In this document: in pieces, positions 23,478 to 35,424 of the stretch | Numbering within the stretch: the first letter of the stretch is position 1 | How the letters are laid out: each line of letters starts with the position of its first letter | DNA from: Umbilicaria muhlenbergii | Taxonomy: Eukaryota > Ascomycota > Lecanoromycetes > Umbilicariales > Umbilicariaceae | Length of the DNA stretch: 64,000 nucleotides | NCBI GenBank assembly: GCA_000611775.1 | Contig: KK106981.1 | Span: 434,001 to 498,000, forward strand | Direction: 5' to 3' | Translations under genes and position numbers: made by a program | Notes under the pieces: model-generated | Databases searched by the model: none | Seen by the model: only the letters and a program-made list of their open reading frames with translations | What the model was told of the DNA's origin: nothing

Positions 23478-23786
23478 GTTGGTTCAAATATGCCATATCA
23501 TCGAACCAAGGTAGCTTAGATAGACAATGAACTGAGCTGCCGAAAGACTCTCCTGCAAGATGCTAACATCACCTCGATGGTCCTGCTCTATAAATTCATG
23601 TCCGGCGTTCGGCAGAATTTTGTTCGACTGCGGGCGGTGAGGGTCCCCTCGGCGCTAAGCTCCTTCTGACTCAGCCTTCTCAGGCCTTTTTCGATCACTC
23701 GCGTCACTTATACCTACGAGAAGCACGCCCGCGCCATATGTGCCAGGGCATTGGGACTCTTGTGGGATCTGGCCATTGTTACCAGT
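23478..23786. promoter_or_regulatory. divergent RPA190/PRP3 promoter region
   Basis: 309 bp between two divergent starts. I looked for the ribosome-biogenesis PAC and RRPE elements and found no good match. A short TATAAA-like string (tataaattc) lies near 23590. Confidence 0.55.
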
Positions 23787-25547
23787 ATGGCGGACGTCTC
23801 TTCTAACGGTCTGAAAAGACCATATCCGGAAGATGACTTGCAGACTGCTCAGAAAAAGCCCCGCTCAAACAATGGCTCACCAGCTCCTCAACCGAATGGC
23901 ACGGCCATGGCCAAACCGGATATCACCAAGGTCATGGCAGAAGCCAAGGCAAAAGCCGCTGCGGTCGCAGCTCGGCTGCAAGGTTCGAAGGCTGGGCCAA
24001 ATGGCCTTTCCTTAACGCCAGCCCCTACGGGGGCCAGTAGCGGCATGTCGAAATTGGAGGAGATGAAGGCAAGGGTGGCTGCGATAACGGGCAAGGCCAG
24101 TCTTGTCTCACAGCAAAGGACAGCATCTCCAGCTCCAACGTATCAGCCACCAGCATTCGAGGACGGGAGCCTGTCGCGCGCAAGAGGCGGACTTGATGTG
24201 GGACTGCATCCAGCCCTTCTTGGAGATTCCGGCCAGGATGCAAGATCGTCGAAGGGGAGACAGGCGATACAACCGAAGTTCGCAACGACGATGGCAAACC
24301 GGCGAGCGGAATCCCCTGTGCCTACCACCAAATCCGTGAAGGCCAAAAAGCAGCTTGATCTGTCGGGCCCATCTGCAGAGGAGACGAGAAGTAATCCATA
24401 CTTCGATGCGAGCTTAGGTGCTAAGACGGCTACACTAAAGTCGAGGAACTCGAGGCAGCTAGTGTTCAATCAAAAGGGCAAATATATTCAGCAAGCAACA
24501 GCCCTTCGCCGACAAGCTGCACTTGAGCAGATGAAGAAGCGCATTGCGGAATCCTCTAGAAAAGCCGGTATAGACGAAGACCTCGACACAGAAAAGGCGT
24601 TCCTTGTCCAAGCACCACCCGACATTGAGTGGTGGGACGAAGGTCTGGTGAAGGGTAAAAACTACGATGCCATTGACAGCTCCGATGGCCTCAAAATCGA
24701 CACGGAGGACTCGATCGTGACACTCTACATCCAACATCCTGTAGCACTGGAGCCCCCCCAAGAGAAGAACATGCCAGCTCCGAAACCCATGTATCTGACG
24801 GCCAAAGAGCAAGCCAAACTCCGCCGCCAACGCCGCATGGCCGACCTTAAAGAACAACAAGCCAAGATCCGCCTCGGTCTTGAGCCTGCGCCTCCACCGA
24901 AGGTGAAGAAATCAAACCTTATGCGCGTCCTTGGCGAAGAAGCCGTCAAGGATCCAACGGCCGTGGAAGCGCGCGTAAACCGAGAAATCGCCGAGCGCGC
25001 CCATAAGCACATGGAAATGAATGAGGAAAGGAAACTGACCAAGGACCAACAACACGAGAAGCTGGCGGAGAAACAAGAGAAAGATGCAGCCAAAGGGATA
25101 TATTCGACAGTGTATAAGATCGATAATCTCGCTAACGGCCGACACCGCTTCAAGATCTCGAAAAACGCCGAACAGAACGCCTTGACGGGCATTTGCATCC
25201 TCCACCCACGCTTCTGCCTCGTCATCGTCGAAGGGGGCAAACACAGTATCGATTTCTACAAGAAGTTGATGCTCAACCGAATCGACTGGACCGAAAACAG
25301 TGCTCCGAACAGTGTGCGGGAGGGCAACAAAGAAGCGCTGGCCAGCTGGCTTCAGGCGGAAAACGAGAAAGGCGAACTAAAGGATTTGGGGCTCAATAAA
25401 TGTGTGCTAGTGTGGGAAGGGGAGGAGAAGACAAGGGCGTTCAGGAAGTGGGGGACGAAGGTTTGTGAGACGGATGCGCAGGCGAAGGACGTGTTGGGAA
25501 GGAGCAAGATGGAGAACTTTTGGACGTTGGCAAAAAGTCTGAAATGA
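23787..25547 (+). CDS. PRP3: U4/U6 snRNP protein Prp3
   Basis: Single exon, 586 aa. The first in-frame ATG is at 23787; the frame is open further upstream but without an ATG. The N-terminal third is Ala/Pro/Ser-rich. The PRP3 domain begins near TRSNPYFDASLGA and includes GKYIQQATALRRQAALEQMK and the patch DIEWWDEGL. The C-terminal ferredoxin-like domain (DUF1115) includes GICILHPRFCLVIVEGG and RIDWTENSAP. Prp3 binds U4/U6 snRNA and holds the tri-snRNP together before spliceosome activation. The lack of introns contrasts with the intron-rich neighbours. The 3' end converges on MAD1. Confidence 0.95.
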   Translation: MADVSSNGLKRPYPEDDLQTAQKKPRSNNGSPAPQPNGTAMAKPDITKVMAEAKAKAAAVAARLQGSKAGPNGLSLTPAPTGASSGMSKLEEMKARVAAITGKASLVSQQRTASPAPTYQPPAFEDGSLSRARGGLDVGLHPALLGDSGQDARSSKGRQAIQPKFATTMANRRAESPVPTTKSVKAKKQLDLSGPSAEETRSNPYFDASLGAKTATLKSRNSRQLVFNQKGKYIQQATALRRQAALEQMKKRIAESSRKAGIDEDLDTEKAFLVQAPPDIEWWDEGLVKGKNYDAIDSSDGLKIDTEDSIVTLYIQHPVALEPPQEKNMPAPKPMYLTAKEQAKLRRQRRMADLKEQQAKIRLGLEPAPPPKVKKSNLMRVLGEEAVKDPTAVEARVNREIAERAHKHMEMNEERKLTKDQQHEKLAEKQEKDAAKGIYSTVYKIDNLANGRHRFKISKNAEQNALTGICILHPRFCLVIVEGGKHSIDFYKKLMLNRIDWTENSAPNSVREGNKEALASWLQAENEKGELKDLGLNKCVLVWEGEEKTRAFRKWGTKVCETDAQAKDVLGRSKMENFWTLAKSLK

Positions 25548-25980
25548 GGGAGTACGATATGGTGCCAATCTCGCGAGGCTGTGAGGGGGCGTTCGCATCG
25601 AGGGTTTGGGTGCCCGTTGTCTGCACGAGTGGTCACCTGGCTGGCTACATTGGGCCAGGCCTTGGTAGCGTAAAGATATCATGCCTGCCCAGTTGTCGCC
25701 TTCACAACGTCCGTTCCATGTCCGATACCGAGGGGCGCGAGATTTTTATGCCCGCAGCGGCTCATTGATACCTACCTGCAGGCACCATGCCTGAGCTGAT
25801 AACGTTAATCTTACATGACACTGAAGACGGGTTGTCCTAGTTACCAGCCGGATAACGTAGAAACATATAAGGTCTTCAAGCTCTCAAAGGGCAGCAATCT
25901 GATTCGACCACTCCTCATTGTGGCCCTCCTTTGCTACTGACCTTCTCAGTTCCGGACGGCCGTCATGGCATTCCCGTCAT
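25548..25980. other. convergent 3' region between PRP3 and MAD1
   Basis: 433 bp between two convergent stop codons. No gene or RNA-like feature seen. Confidence 0.6.
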
Positions 25981-28417
25981 CTAGCCCACCGAGCCCTCCA
26001 TGGTAAGATCTTTTGTCGGCGTCGAAGCCGGCGTCTTCTCAACAAACTCCAACGTGCACGCCGCCAAAAACGCCGGAATCGATCCCTTCTCCTTGACCCA
26101 ATATGCAATAAGATGCTGGATCTCCTGCGCAAACTCGCTCGTCGGGCCCCCGCTAATCTTCATCGTGCCCGTCTCGCCGTCGAAAATCAAGGCGTTGCTA
26201 CCTCCCCCCTCTTCGTCTTGTTCGCCGGGGTTGAAGATGGAGCTCATGCGGAAACGACCGTTGGGCATGACGTTGATGCTCCAGCCGAGTATGCTTGCGA
26301 TCGCCTCGCGAAACTCGAGGCTTTTCATGGCGTAGATTTGGCGGAGGCGGAGCCGACTCTTTTCTTTCTCCGCCACCATGCTTTCCATGTCCCGGATCTC
26401 CATCCGGACGTTCTCGAGCGTGCTGATCGGTACCACTTTTGCGGCATGGGGAGCGCCTTCAAGTTGCGCCAACAGAGCTTTGTTTTCAGTGCGCAGAGAG
26501 GTGAGCGTGCTGAGTTTGATGGCTTCGGCGTCGGCGGTCGGGTTGGAGCGGAGGGAGAGGATGCGCGTGCGGGACGATTCTTGGAGCGAGGTGAGTTGAG
26601 TTTGGCTGGCCGAAAGCTCTTTTTGAAGGAGAGAGTGTGATTGCTGCAAGGCCGAGAGGTCGTCTTGTAATTTGCGGTTTTTGCGCGAAAGTTGACCGAG
26701 GCGGTCGTCAGGCTCTTCTGCCTCTTCTCGCGCGCGTTTCAGACCGTACATATCTGCCGTGGGATGGTGATGTTCTTGCTTGGAGAGTTCATCGTTCAAG
26801 GTGTGGAGTTCGATGCGGTATTGGTCTACCACGCTTTCAAGATCTTGGATTCGCTTCTGCTTCTGTTCGTCGAACTTGTTCTCTGGTTGATAGGTGGTCT
26901 CCTCGCTGTCGAAAGTCCGGAGCTGCTCGCGAAGGTAGTCCACCTCTTTCACTGCGAGAGCTCGTTGCCGCTCAAGTCGGCTCCGAACGCGAGTGTCACC
27001 GCTCCCGCCAGATGTACGTAACTTATCCACCTCAATTTGGAGCTTACATTTCTCCGCTTCCAGGCTTCTGATGATCTCCTCTTTCTCCAAGACCTCGGGC
27101 TGCACTGCCCCAAGTCTTTCGACAAGCGACGCTTTCTCCAGTCGCTCTTGTACTAGCGCTCTTGCTAGGGCTTCGGGCGATTCGAACTCAACTTCACCCC
27201 CTATACCACCTTCATTCTGCAAGTAGGAGGTCCAAGACTTCCTCTCATCCTCAAGGATCTGCCTTTGCAATTGTGCTTCTCTCACTTCCTTCTGTAGATC
27301 ATCTACCATCCTAACTTTGATTTCCAACAGCCTCTTCTCCTCTTCTACAATCTCGACAGCCTTGTGCATCCTTCGAAAATGCTTCAGTTCAGCAGTTTGC
27401 TCTCGGTTGGTTGATTCAAGCTTCTTGATATGCGCCACCTGCTCAGATAGCTCCTTTTTGATCACTCCCAGAGTCTCAGCATCACCCGTTTGCGCCTTCA
27501 GTCTCAGGACCTCGCTCTCCAGGCGCCCAACCTCTGTCTCTCTCTGAGAGAGCCTTTCCTGTACAGTCTGCAACGCTGTGGACTTGTTTTCGAGGTCAGT
27601 TCGCAGGTCATCGAGCGTCTTTTGGAGGGTGAGATGTTTTGATTCGATTTCCCGAAGTTGATGTGCATGCTGTCGATCGAGCGACGATAGCTCCGTTCGA
27701 GCCTCATCCGCCTCCTCCTGCAAAGAACGATTCTGGTTCTGTAGTGTACGTAAGCTTTTCTCGAGCTCATGCTGCTGGTTGATCGCGTGGTCTTGTGTCT
27801 CTTTGAGTTCCCGGGTCAAAGACTCGTACTTCCGGGATGAGGCTTGATTGCTGCTTTCCAAAGCCTGCAGCGTCAATGTTAGCGATTGCCTCCGAGCTTT
27901 CAGATGAGCGTGCCCATACCTGAGCCCTTTTGACCTCCGCTTCGGTCTTCAGCTGTACATTACGCAGCTCGTTCTCGTGACGCAAGCCGGTGATGTCGCG
28001 CTCCTCCTTGAATCGTTCAACCTCGTATTGAAGCTTTTTGATTTCGGAACGTAGCTCCTCATTCCCGATATCTACAATGCACTGCTCAGTAACCACTCCC
28101 CCCTACATCCTTCAATATGTTTACCAGGCTTGACTGCTTGGGATTGACGTAACGTTTGGCGCAAGGGCTGTGGAGGTGAATTGGACCCGCCAGTGATGAA
28201 GTCGTAGCTAGGCTGGGTGTTTGCGAACCGACTGGCGGCAAGCTAGGTTGCGTCAGCATTGGCCCCGACTGATGCCTCTTGAACGTAGTCGTTGGCTTAC
28301 CCTTGAGCTCGCCGTGGGTATTCCAGAATGATTATGGCTCATCCTCCGCGATGAAGGAGAATTTGGGACGTCAGATATCCGGTTCAGGCGTCCCGGTTGA
28401 GAGGGTGGAAAATCCAT
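25981..28417 (-). CDS. MAD1: spindle assembly checkpoint protein Mad1
   Basis: Exons 28417-28301, 28242-28125, 28071-27920 and 27864-25981 give 756 aa. After about 90 Ser/Pro-rich residues the protein is almost continuous coiled coil to about residue 640. It ends in a Mad1-type globular domain: SRLRLRQIYAMKSLEFREAI, then the ILGWSINVMPNGRF block. Mad1 anchors Mad2 at unattached kinetochores and nuclear pores. The C-terminal motif reads RLR where many family members have RLK, a conservative change in the site thought to contact Bub1. Exon joins are in phase and remove in-frame stops. The start is the ATG that begins MDFPPSQPGR. Confidence 0.9.
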
Positions 28418-29071
28418 ATCAACCGGTGTCCTTGCGCGGCCGACGCGCACAGCAGAAATGGGGAAACAAGGTCCTGGAAGTTCATGAATTGGAGAGACGC
28501 GTAGTGCTGCAAACAGGACAAACCGCGCGACCAACAGGGCTGAGGCTGAGGAGGCTAATTATGGCAAGGCAACCGCTACTGCTCTTTGTGCATCAAAGAG
28601 GAAATTATCTGCCAGAACTACAAGTGCTCTACGATGGCACCCTACAATGGCTGTCATCCCAATTTTCCGAAACGGTCAAAGTGAGAGCATGGACCCTACA
28701 ATATGATTATCATGCGCAGTATGCACACAATCTGGAGTATGTTGCATTTTAAGACACCAGTGCCTCGCATTGCTTCGTTAAAGTACACGTCCACGCTGAC
28801 ATGCCCTCTCTTAGGACCACTCTGTGCCCAAGGGAGGGCTGTCACAGCTACCTCATCCAATACCGGTGGACAGAATTTGAGACAGTCTAGAAGTGGAAGA
28901 AATCCAACACTTGAAAAGCGCCCAAGAAGTTCGAGACGACAGAAAGAAGATTGAAGATTTACAAGAATGCATTAAAAGGTCCAATATGCACGGAAAGACA
29001 GCAGTGCATTGTGATTACACCTCTGACCAGATTTCAACACTTTGCCACGGACTTATTATATGCGAGGCCGG
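28418..29071. promoter_or_regulatory. MAD1 upstream region and 3' end of the SH3 membrane-protein gene
   Basis: 654 bp between two genes on the minus strand. It should contain the MAD1 promoter. Short open frames here lack any support. Confidence 0.55.
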
Positions 29072-31016
29072 TTACATTGCTTGCCCGGGTACCGGCTTCC
29101 TAGCCAGAGTCTGCGGGGGCGACTGTGAAGGGGTTCGTGGAGGACTGGCAGGCTGTAGCTGCGGCGGCAAGCGAGCAATGATACTGGCGTTCGGATTCAT
29201 CGGGCTTGGGCCTGGTGGACTATTTCTCCTCTCTCGCACTTCAGCCGCAGAGTTGCTCCTCCTGCGGGAGGCTGGTGGAGTAATGTTTGGGCGCTGCTGA
29301 GGACCACCGCCGTATGGGCCAGGGGACATGGAGCGTTGACCGTAGAATGGTCCTGGTGACATCAGTCTAGGAGCTCGGTTGTAAGGGGCTGGCGAGCCAC
29401 GACCGCTGGCGGGCGAGGCAGGTCGTAGTTGTGGTGAGCCGCGCATACCCGGCGGAGGTGGTCCACGCGGTACAGGTCCACGTCCATTACCGGCAGGACG
29501 AGGCTTAACGGGACGGGTTGAAAGACATGTACGGGGAGCCACGCCTTGCTGAGAGCGGTCAAGGCGAATGCAAAGCGCCTAACAAGGTGTTTAGCAGCTG
29601 TGAAAGTTGGGCCGGTGAGAAAAGGAGGAGACTTACCCAGCCATCATCATATTCGTGGAGCAGTCTGACTAGTTGCCCAGCGCGAAGCTCGATCTCGTCG
29701 TCCATTGAGGGCATGAAATCCAGCTGCACGCGATGGACATTGGTAGGTGACGGTCCAGTGGCTGCGGCACTAGAGGATATAGAATTCATGCTGAACTCCG
29801 TGCCAACGGGGCTTGGCATAGAACCCTCCATCGGATACGGTGGTACATTAGTCGCGTGGCGATCTGCGCTCGGTGTAGTCGGACCTGGGCCATTGCGGTG
29901 TTGTGCTGCATTGGCACCTACAGCGCCAACTGCTAGGCCTGTACCTGCAGCGAGAGCGGCTAGGTCTGGGGTAGATGGCCTGATGGAAAGCGGTGCAGGC
30001 ACTTGAGCGGCAGGAGGTGAAGAGCCGAGTACAGGGTCAGTTTGGGGGAAGTGGTCCGAAGTCTCTGCATGGTTTCCAAACGGATTCGCTGGATTGTTGG
30101 CCTGGTTCTGAACAACGCCATTCTCCGCCGCACCATTGGTCTGGGGTGCATTGGAATTGGACCCGATTGAGTTTATCCCCAAGGCATTATCGTGAGTTGC
30201 GCCTGCGGTCATTTCCGGCAAAAATTGAGTTACTGGTCGCAGACTCAGGCGAGGTGCAGTAGAAGCGGTTCTGGTGCTCCTTAAGCTTGGCTCACGCGCA
30301 GCCGCAAACGCTGCTCCATGGTCACCGAAAGGATTCTTTTCGTCTTCTGCCTTTTGATAAGCTTCATTGTGCTGTTTCTTCTTGCGGCGGTAACAGAACA
30401 GGCCAAGCACCAGTAAAGCGCCTAACCCTAGGATGATCCCGATAGCCAGGCCTGCCTTTGCGCCATTGGTCATTCCATGTGAGGTCGGTTCTGGTACGGC
30501 AGTGGATTTGGTGTTTGACGACTGGGTTGCTGATGCGGCTAGGAAGGAGGTCGACGTCGAGGGTACTGTGGGTATAGCTTGCTCCGATAGGACCGAGCTT
30601 GAACTGGGGAGGGAGTCCGAGAAAGATTGTGCGGTAGATGTCAAGACTGAGCTCGGTTTCGAAGACTGAGATTTAGGAACGGTCTGGATCTGGATTGACG
30701 TGCTCTGTGACTTGAGAATCTGGGCTGATGATGCACTGGATGTAGGCAGCGCGCTCGTTAAGTCCCCCCTTGAAGTGGAAGCAGTTGATATGGTGGGGGC
30801 TGACGGAGCTTGGTTTCCAATTACAGGTCCGAGGGTGGTAAAGCCGCCAATGGGTCCATCGAAGGTCGGTGCAGCAGTCACATAGACAACCGACACGATT
30901 GACACAATGTCCCGTCCTTGTACTTGATCTCGCTGTGCTCTGCCATTCAATGGGCCATTGACCTCATGACCAGCACGCCGCTCGTGGAGATGAAGAAGGT
31001 GATTATGGTGAGGCAT
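29072..31016 (-). CDS. single-pass membrane protein with cytoplasmic NPFxD motif and SH3 domain
   Basis: Exons 31016-29637 and 29578-29072 give 628 aa. Residues 1-180 are Ser/Thr-rich and start His/Arg-rich without a clear cleaved signal. One membrane helix lies at about 186-209 (AGLAIGIILGLGALLVLGLF), followed by the basic stop CYRRKKK. The cytoplasmic part has NPFGD at 228-232 and a second NPFG near 315. The SH3 domain spans about 427-482 (VQLDFMPSMDDEIELRAGQL, YDDGW), and its end is encoded after the intron. The tail is Pro/Arg-rich with SPPRTPSQSPP. I know this layout from fungal membrane proteins of unknown role. A polarity or wall-sensing function is inference. An additional upstream exon with a signal sequence cannot be excluded. 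Confidence 0.8.
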
Positions 31017-32475
31017 ATCGGGTCGTCGTGTGAGCGTGACGTCGCGTTGTCGCTCTGGATTCTCTCAGTATCCGCTGAGAGCTACACACTTCCTACCTCG
31101 TGCGGTCTGCGGTTCTTTGTGCAAAGGTATAAAATGATTAGATGGGTGGCTGCAATTGAGGTGAAGGAAGGTAGATGGCTATCAACGTGGGTTCTTGCTA
31201 GCCTTCGCGAGGAATGTAAACAAGTCTGTGAGGATCGAAGGAGTGAGGTGAAAGGCCAAACGTCGATAAAAGAAGGGCGACGAGTAGCGAGTTCCCAACG
31301 GGTGTAAACAGAAAGCGACGACAGTGAGCAATGGGAAGGTGAGCTGAACGAGTGAGTGAGTTGAGTGGGTGAGAGGGAAGGAGAGCGACGGCGATGAGGC
31401 ATGGGGAGACAGACGCATCGCCTTACCGTCAGTCGCGACACTGTGTTACCGAGACTCTCCCGCGCGGCAGTATGGGGGGCGGGTGGGTGGGGCGCCTTTG
31501 ATTGGCCGACGGCGCACAATGAATGAAATATGAAATTGGGCTTGCTGGCTTTATTGCCGATCCAGACGAACGCTGGGATGATGCTTGAGATGGGCCTGTC
31601 CCTCGGTGATTTTGGTCAGTCCGACCCTCTCATTGGTCAAGCATCGGTTTTGTTCCTGAGCTAACGATTTAATCGAAATTAGCACTCAGGGGTCGCTGCG
31701 GCTTGGCAACGCCTGAGGAGCCCTTTCAATATCTGCCATACCCTGATTCTGTAGCTCTCTACTCGTATCTTTACCACTACCTCCTATCTCCAGCCGTCAT
31801 CGTCTTTCACCGTCAATAGAATATCGAATTGCTACGCCAGTATTTGACGGAGTCAACGGAAAGCAATAGTGGATATGCAATAAGAATCCGTGAAATCGTC
31901 GTACATCTATTTGAATTATCCGTGCTCCTCTCCGCAGCAACCAAGACCGTGTCCGGGAAAACTATGGACTTTAAGGCTACTCTACGGAGCAGTGGATACG
32001 GAGGTCGAGTACGGACACCTACAGAGCGCAATTGTAGAAAGCAATTGCCCGGAAGTAAGATTCTCGAACCTCATTCTAGTCATCCTAGCTATGTTTGGTC
32101 GCATTCTTGCAAGTACATTCGCTCGGACGTACTAATCTCGGCCGTGAGTCATGACAGACCATTTGGTAAGGTTCTTGGGCGAAAACACACCACGTCGTCA
32201 AAACTCCGTCAAGGAGAGTCCCTTCCCCACTATCTCTTCACACTCTTATAGTATAACTATTAATATACGGCGGGGAGGCACCACTTCGGTGCGCTGCTAG
32301 CCCTCGGCGGACTCGAGAGGAAGGCTGGTCCTCCGCTGCGAACCCGCTACGCGCACTTCCCATGTGGCACCGTAGGCCACTCGCAATATAAGATATCCCA
32401 CGTACAAACCTGGGTAAATGCATTACATGAAGGACAAAGAGTGAGATCAAATGGCGTCCACCCTGAGGACGGCGC
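31017..32475. promoter_or_regulatory. upstream region of the SH3 membrane-protein gene and 3' end of SYP1
   Basis: 1459 bp with no recognised gene. The part next to the SH3 gene (31180-31450) is CT-rich on its transcribed strand, typical of a fungal leader or core promoter. Near 32287-32301 a short perfect hairpin (gcacc/ggtgc around actt c) sits in the probable SYP1 3' UTR. Nothing else was seen. Confidence 0.5.
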
Positions 32476-35424
32476 TCAGGTAGCCATGTACTTCCCACTG
32501 ACCAGCTTCCTCGCCAGTGGTACTTCCTTCCACGACGCACTCCCACTGGCCGCCACACCTTCGTCGGCAAAAGGATCAGCTCCCTCCTCTCGCGCATTGC
32601 CACTCTGGCTGAGACTCAATCCACTGCCTAAACCCATTGCATCTTCACCACTGATTTCCCACCGAACTTCCACACTGCCAGGTTTGGCTTCTGACTCCGT
32701 CGCGAACCGGGCCAGTAATTTCTGTGGTGCCGCTGCATAGCCATCAAGCGTGATGTCTCCCAATTTCCAGTAAATCATAGATTTCTCCTTGGAAAACGTC
32801 CCCGCCGGTTTCGATTGGCATGAGAGCGCTCGGCTATTCTCGACGTTGATCATCACCAGGACGTTCTTGAGTGATACACTTCGTTTGGCGGCAGAGGCAA
32901 AGGCCGGATTGAAGTTATAGCTCAGGATCACAGACGCCTGCGTAGGTTCAACCTTCCAACTGGGTGTAAGCACCATCGGAGCATGTGCCGCCAGGTTTGA
33001 ATCCTCGAGGTGTACCTGGTACTTGAAAGCCACGGTGGTCCGACTGATCTGTGAGAGATTGACGCTGTACTCACCGGACTTTGAAGGAATCTGACTTATG
33101 AAAAGTGGATTCGGAGCCACCTTTTCTAGCACAGGAAAGTTCTCCAGCCGGATACTTTCCGTAGCGACCGACAAGGCTGTATCCGTTGGGTTGTGGGCCA
33201 ATGCAAGCTCGCCGATAACAACAGCTTTAGTCACCTGACCATTTAGGAACCAGGCACTTATTGTTTCAACTACGGAGGCGCCGAGACCAGGTTGGTGCAG
33301 ATCCGGGTGCCTTACCGCACTGGGTGCGAGACTGGAAAGTGAGTGCGAGGAGCGAACAGATTGAGCGTCAGAACCAGGATGCCCCTCGGTGATCAGGGCC
33401 GCTGGTCTGGTCGCAAGCATGGGAGACGCAGGTGCAGCAGGTGTGTCGCTAGGGTCAAAGGTATCAGGTACTGAAGGTGATGGTACAAAAACGGTATTTC
33501 TGACGTCCCTGCGGCCTCTGTTCGCATTTGGCCTGCGGGGAGGGGCGATCTGCTGTGCTTGCTGTTCTCTCATGAGCGAGAATACTATCTAGGTGGAGGG
33601 TACAATACCTACCGCCCGTAATGTGTTGGCAACGTTGGAAAGAGCCGTTTGTGCGTCACCGTCCTCTTCTCGTATGGGCTCATTCCGAATGTCGAGCTTA
33701 AATTGCGGTTGTTCAGTCTCGCTGTAATTTGTCAGCCACTAGGACTACAATGACCGGTTGTACTACCTACCTTGTCATTGCTTCTTGCTGAGCCCGGAAA
33801 ATGTCATTGTTGGATGATGTAGGTACACTAAACCCTTCAGCATCGCGTTGGACCTGCCTGTGTCAACATTTCTGATGATTCCAAATTTACATGGTAAACT
33901 TACCTCTACAGGCCTCTCGACAGGCCTGGGTTCGAGCGATGAAGATTGGGTATCCTCCAGTTGAGCCACTTCCGGCTGTGGTTGGACTCCATTTGGTGTG
34001 CCTGGGCCCGGAAAGCGGAGGGGAGCTGGCTCGATCGCATCGCCGTTAGTGTAGTCAGCCCTGCGCCGCGCTTCTAAATTCGATCGCGGAGTCTCGGGTT
34101 GCTGTGATGCCGTGTGCTCCTGTCGTGGCGGTGATGAAGCTAAGTTTGTGGCCGATGGATCACGCGATGGGATTGTCTGCATTGCTCCAGAGCTCTCCCC
34201 TCGACGCAGTGGATTGAGATTGGAACGAGAGCGCTTCTCTGGTGAAGGTGGCTCCGGCTTCGAACGCGCTCGCCCTATTACAGTGCCTAAGCGCTTGAGA
34301 CCACTCAAACGTCCGTGTTTCTGCTCTTGGACTTCGCATCATGTCAGCATAATGTGGAAATTTGGTGCGTCAGGCGAGACCCACGAGCGCCGGAGCTTCC
34401 AGACCTCCCAGCGCCTGCAGATGACAGCGAGCGCTCACTGGCTCTATCGTCTTGACCTCTTGACGGTGGCGGGGGTGATAAAGTCGCACCCCGGCTCTGC
34501 TGTCTGGAAGGCGCTGTCGGTCGAGCCGTACTTGGGATGGACCCTGATATCCTTGCCACGAAAGTCGAGATTTCATCTGCAGTGTCCACATTCAAAAGCG
34601 CGTTCAGACAACTTTCGGCCGTGATACGGCTGCGCTCGATTTGATCAACCTCATGCGTCTCGAGTTGGGTCAGTACATCACGGAGATGGTTGACCCGAGT
34701 CTCATCAAGTGCTTGGAGCTGCTCGAACACAAATGGTGCCTGTGAGTTCCATTGCTGATTCGCAACCTCTAGATCCGAGTCTGCATGAGCTGTCCTTCCC
34801 GCCTTTCCACTCTTTTCCTTGATTTTGTCTGACTTCTTCTGCGCAGCCTCGACCTCCCTCGCCATTGCAGCTAGGTTGCCCTGTATAGTGTTCATCGACT
34901 GCATCTCTCTGTTCTTAGTCTGGTATTCCCGTAGTGGGCGTTCGACATCTGCTTCGATCTTTTGAGCGAGCAGGTTGTGGGACTGCGCAAGAGAATCGGT
35001 GGAGCTGACGATGCTCTGCCATGGCGTTTGGAAGATCCTAGCGGAAGTGAGCCGTTGTTTCGGTCAACAGATACTAGATGTCTTGTACCCAAGTTCCGGA
35101 GATGTTTCCTGCTGTCGTCTCCCTGCAAGCTTCTTAAGGCCCTGTACATAGGCTTCCTCAACCCGCCGGCGCTCCTGATGTATGTATCAATATACATGAG
35201 GACGAAGATAGAAGGTGGTAGCATGGTACCTGTAGCCAATCTGCGATATCCGCATTGATCTTCCCAATAAGCCTGACACGGTCATTTACTACGGCGACCG
35301 CCTGGCTCGGTTGGAGAGAGCCCTACCGACCAGTCAGCGGATGCGCACATGGTATGTACGAACAACGGTCAACATCAGACTCACGTACCAGCAGAGCCGG
35401 ATATTCTTGGCGTTGCATGTCCAT
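32476..35424 (-). CDS. SYP1: muniscin Syp1: F-BAR and mu-homology endocytic adaptor
   Basis: Eight exons: 35424-35389, 35322-35230, 35174-35089, 35037-34385, 34325-33904, 33853-33771, 33721-33613 and 33561-32476. They give 855 aa. The F-BAR domain covers about residues 1-260, starting MDMQRQEYPALL and with SLQPSQAVAVVNDRV and RRRVEEAYVQGLKKLAG. A Ser/Pro-rich linker carries the block FKLDIRNEPIREEDGDAQ and, downstream, GRRDVRNTVFVPSP. The mu-homology domain spans about 585-855. A DPFADEG motif lies close to the C-terminus. Syp1 arrives early at endocytic sites, bends membrane and selects cargo. The last intron (33562-33612) uses the acceptor after GAACAG; a nearer AG would leave only 24 nt. 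Divergent from the kinase gene. Confidence 0.9.

Noticed and set aside
23751-23786. Upstream extension of PRP3
   Set aside because: The frame is open but starts with TTG and lacks an ATG; the first ATG at 23787 gives the expected N-terminus.
31082-31519. 145-codon minus-strand ORF before the SH3 membrane-protein gene
   Set aside because: Low-complexity Ser/Pro/His sequence from a CT-rich leader; no in-phase junction to the gene found.
32281-32310. Hairpin near the SYP1 3' end as a terminator
   Set aside because: Stem of only five pairs, and intrinsic terminators are not expected for RNA polymerase II genes.
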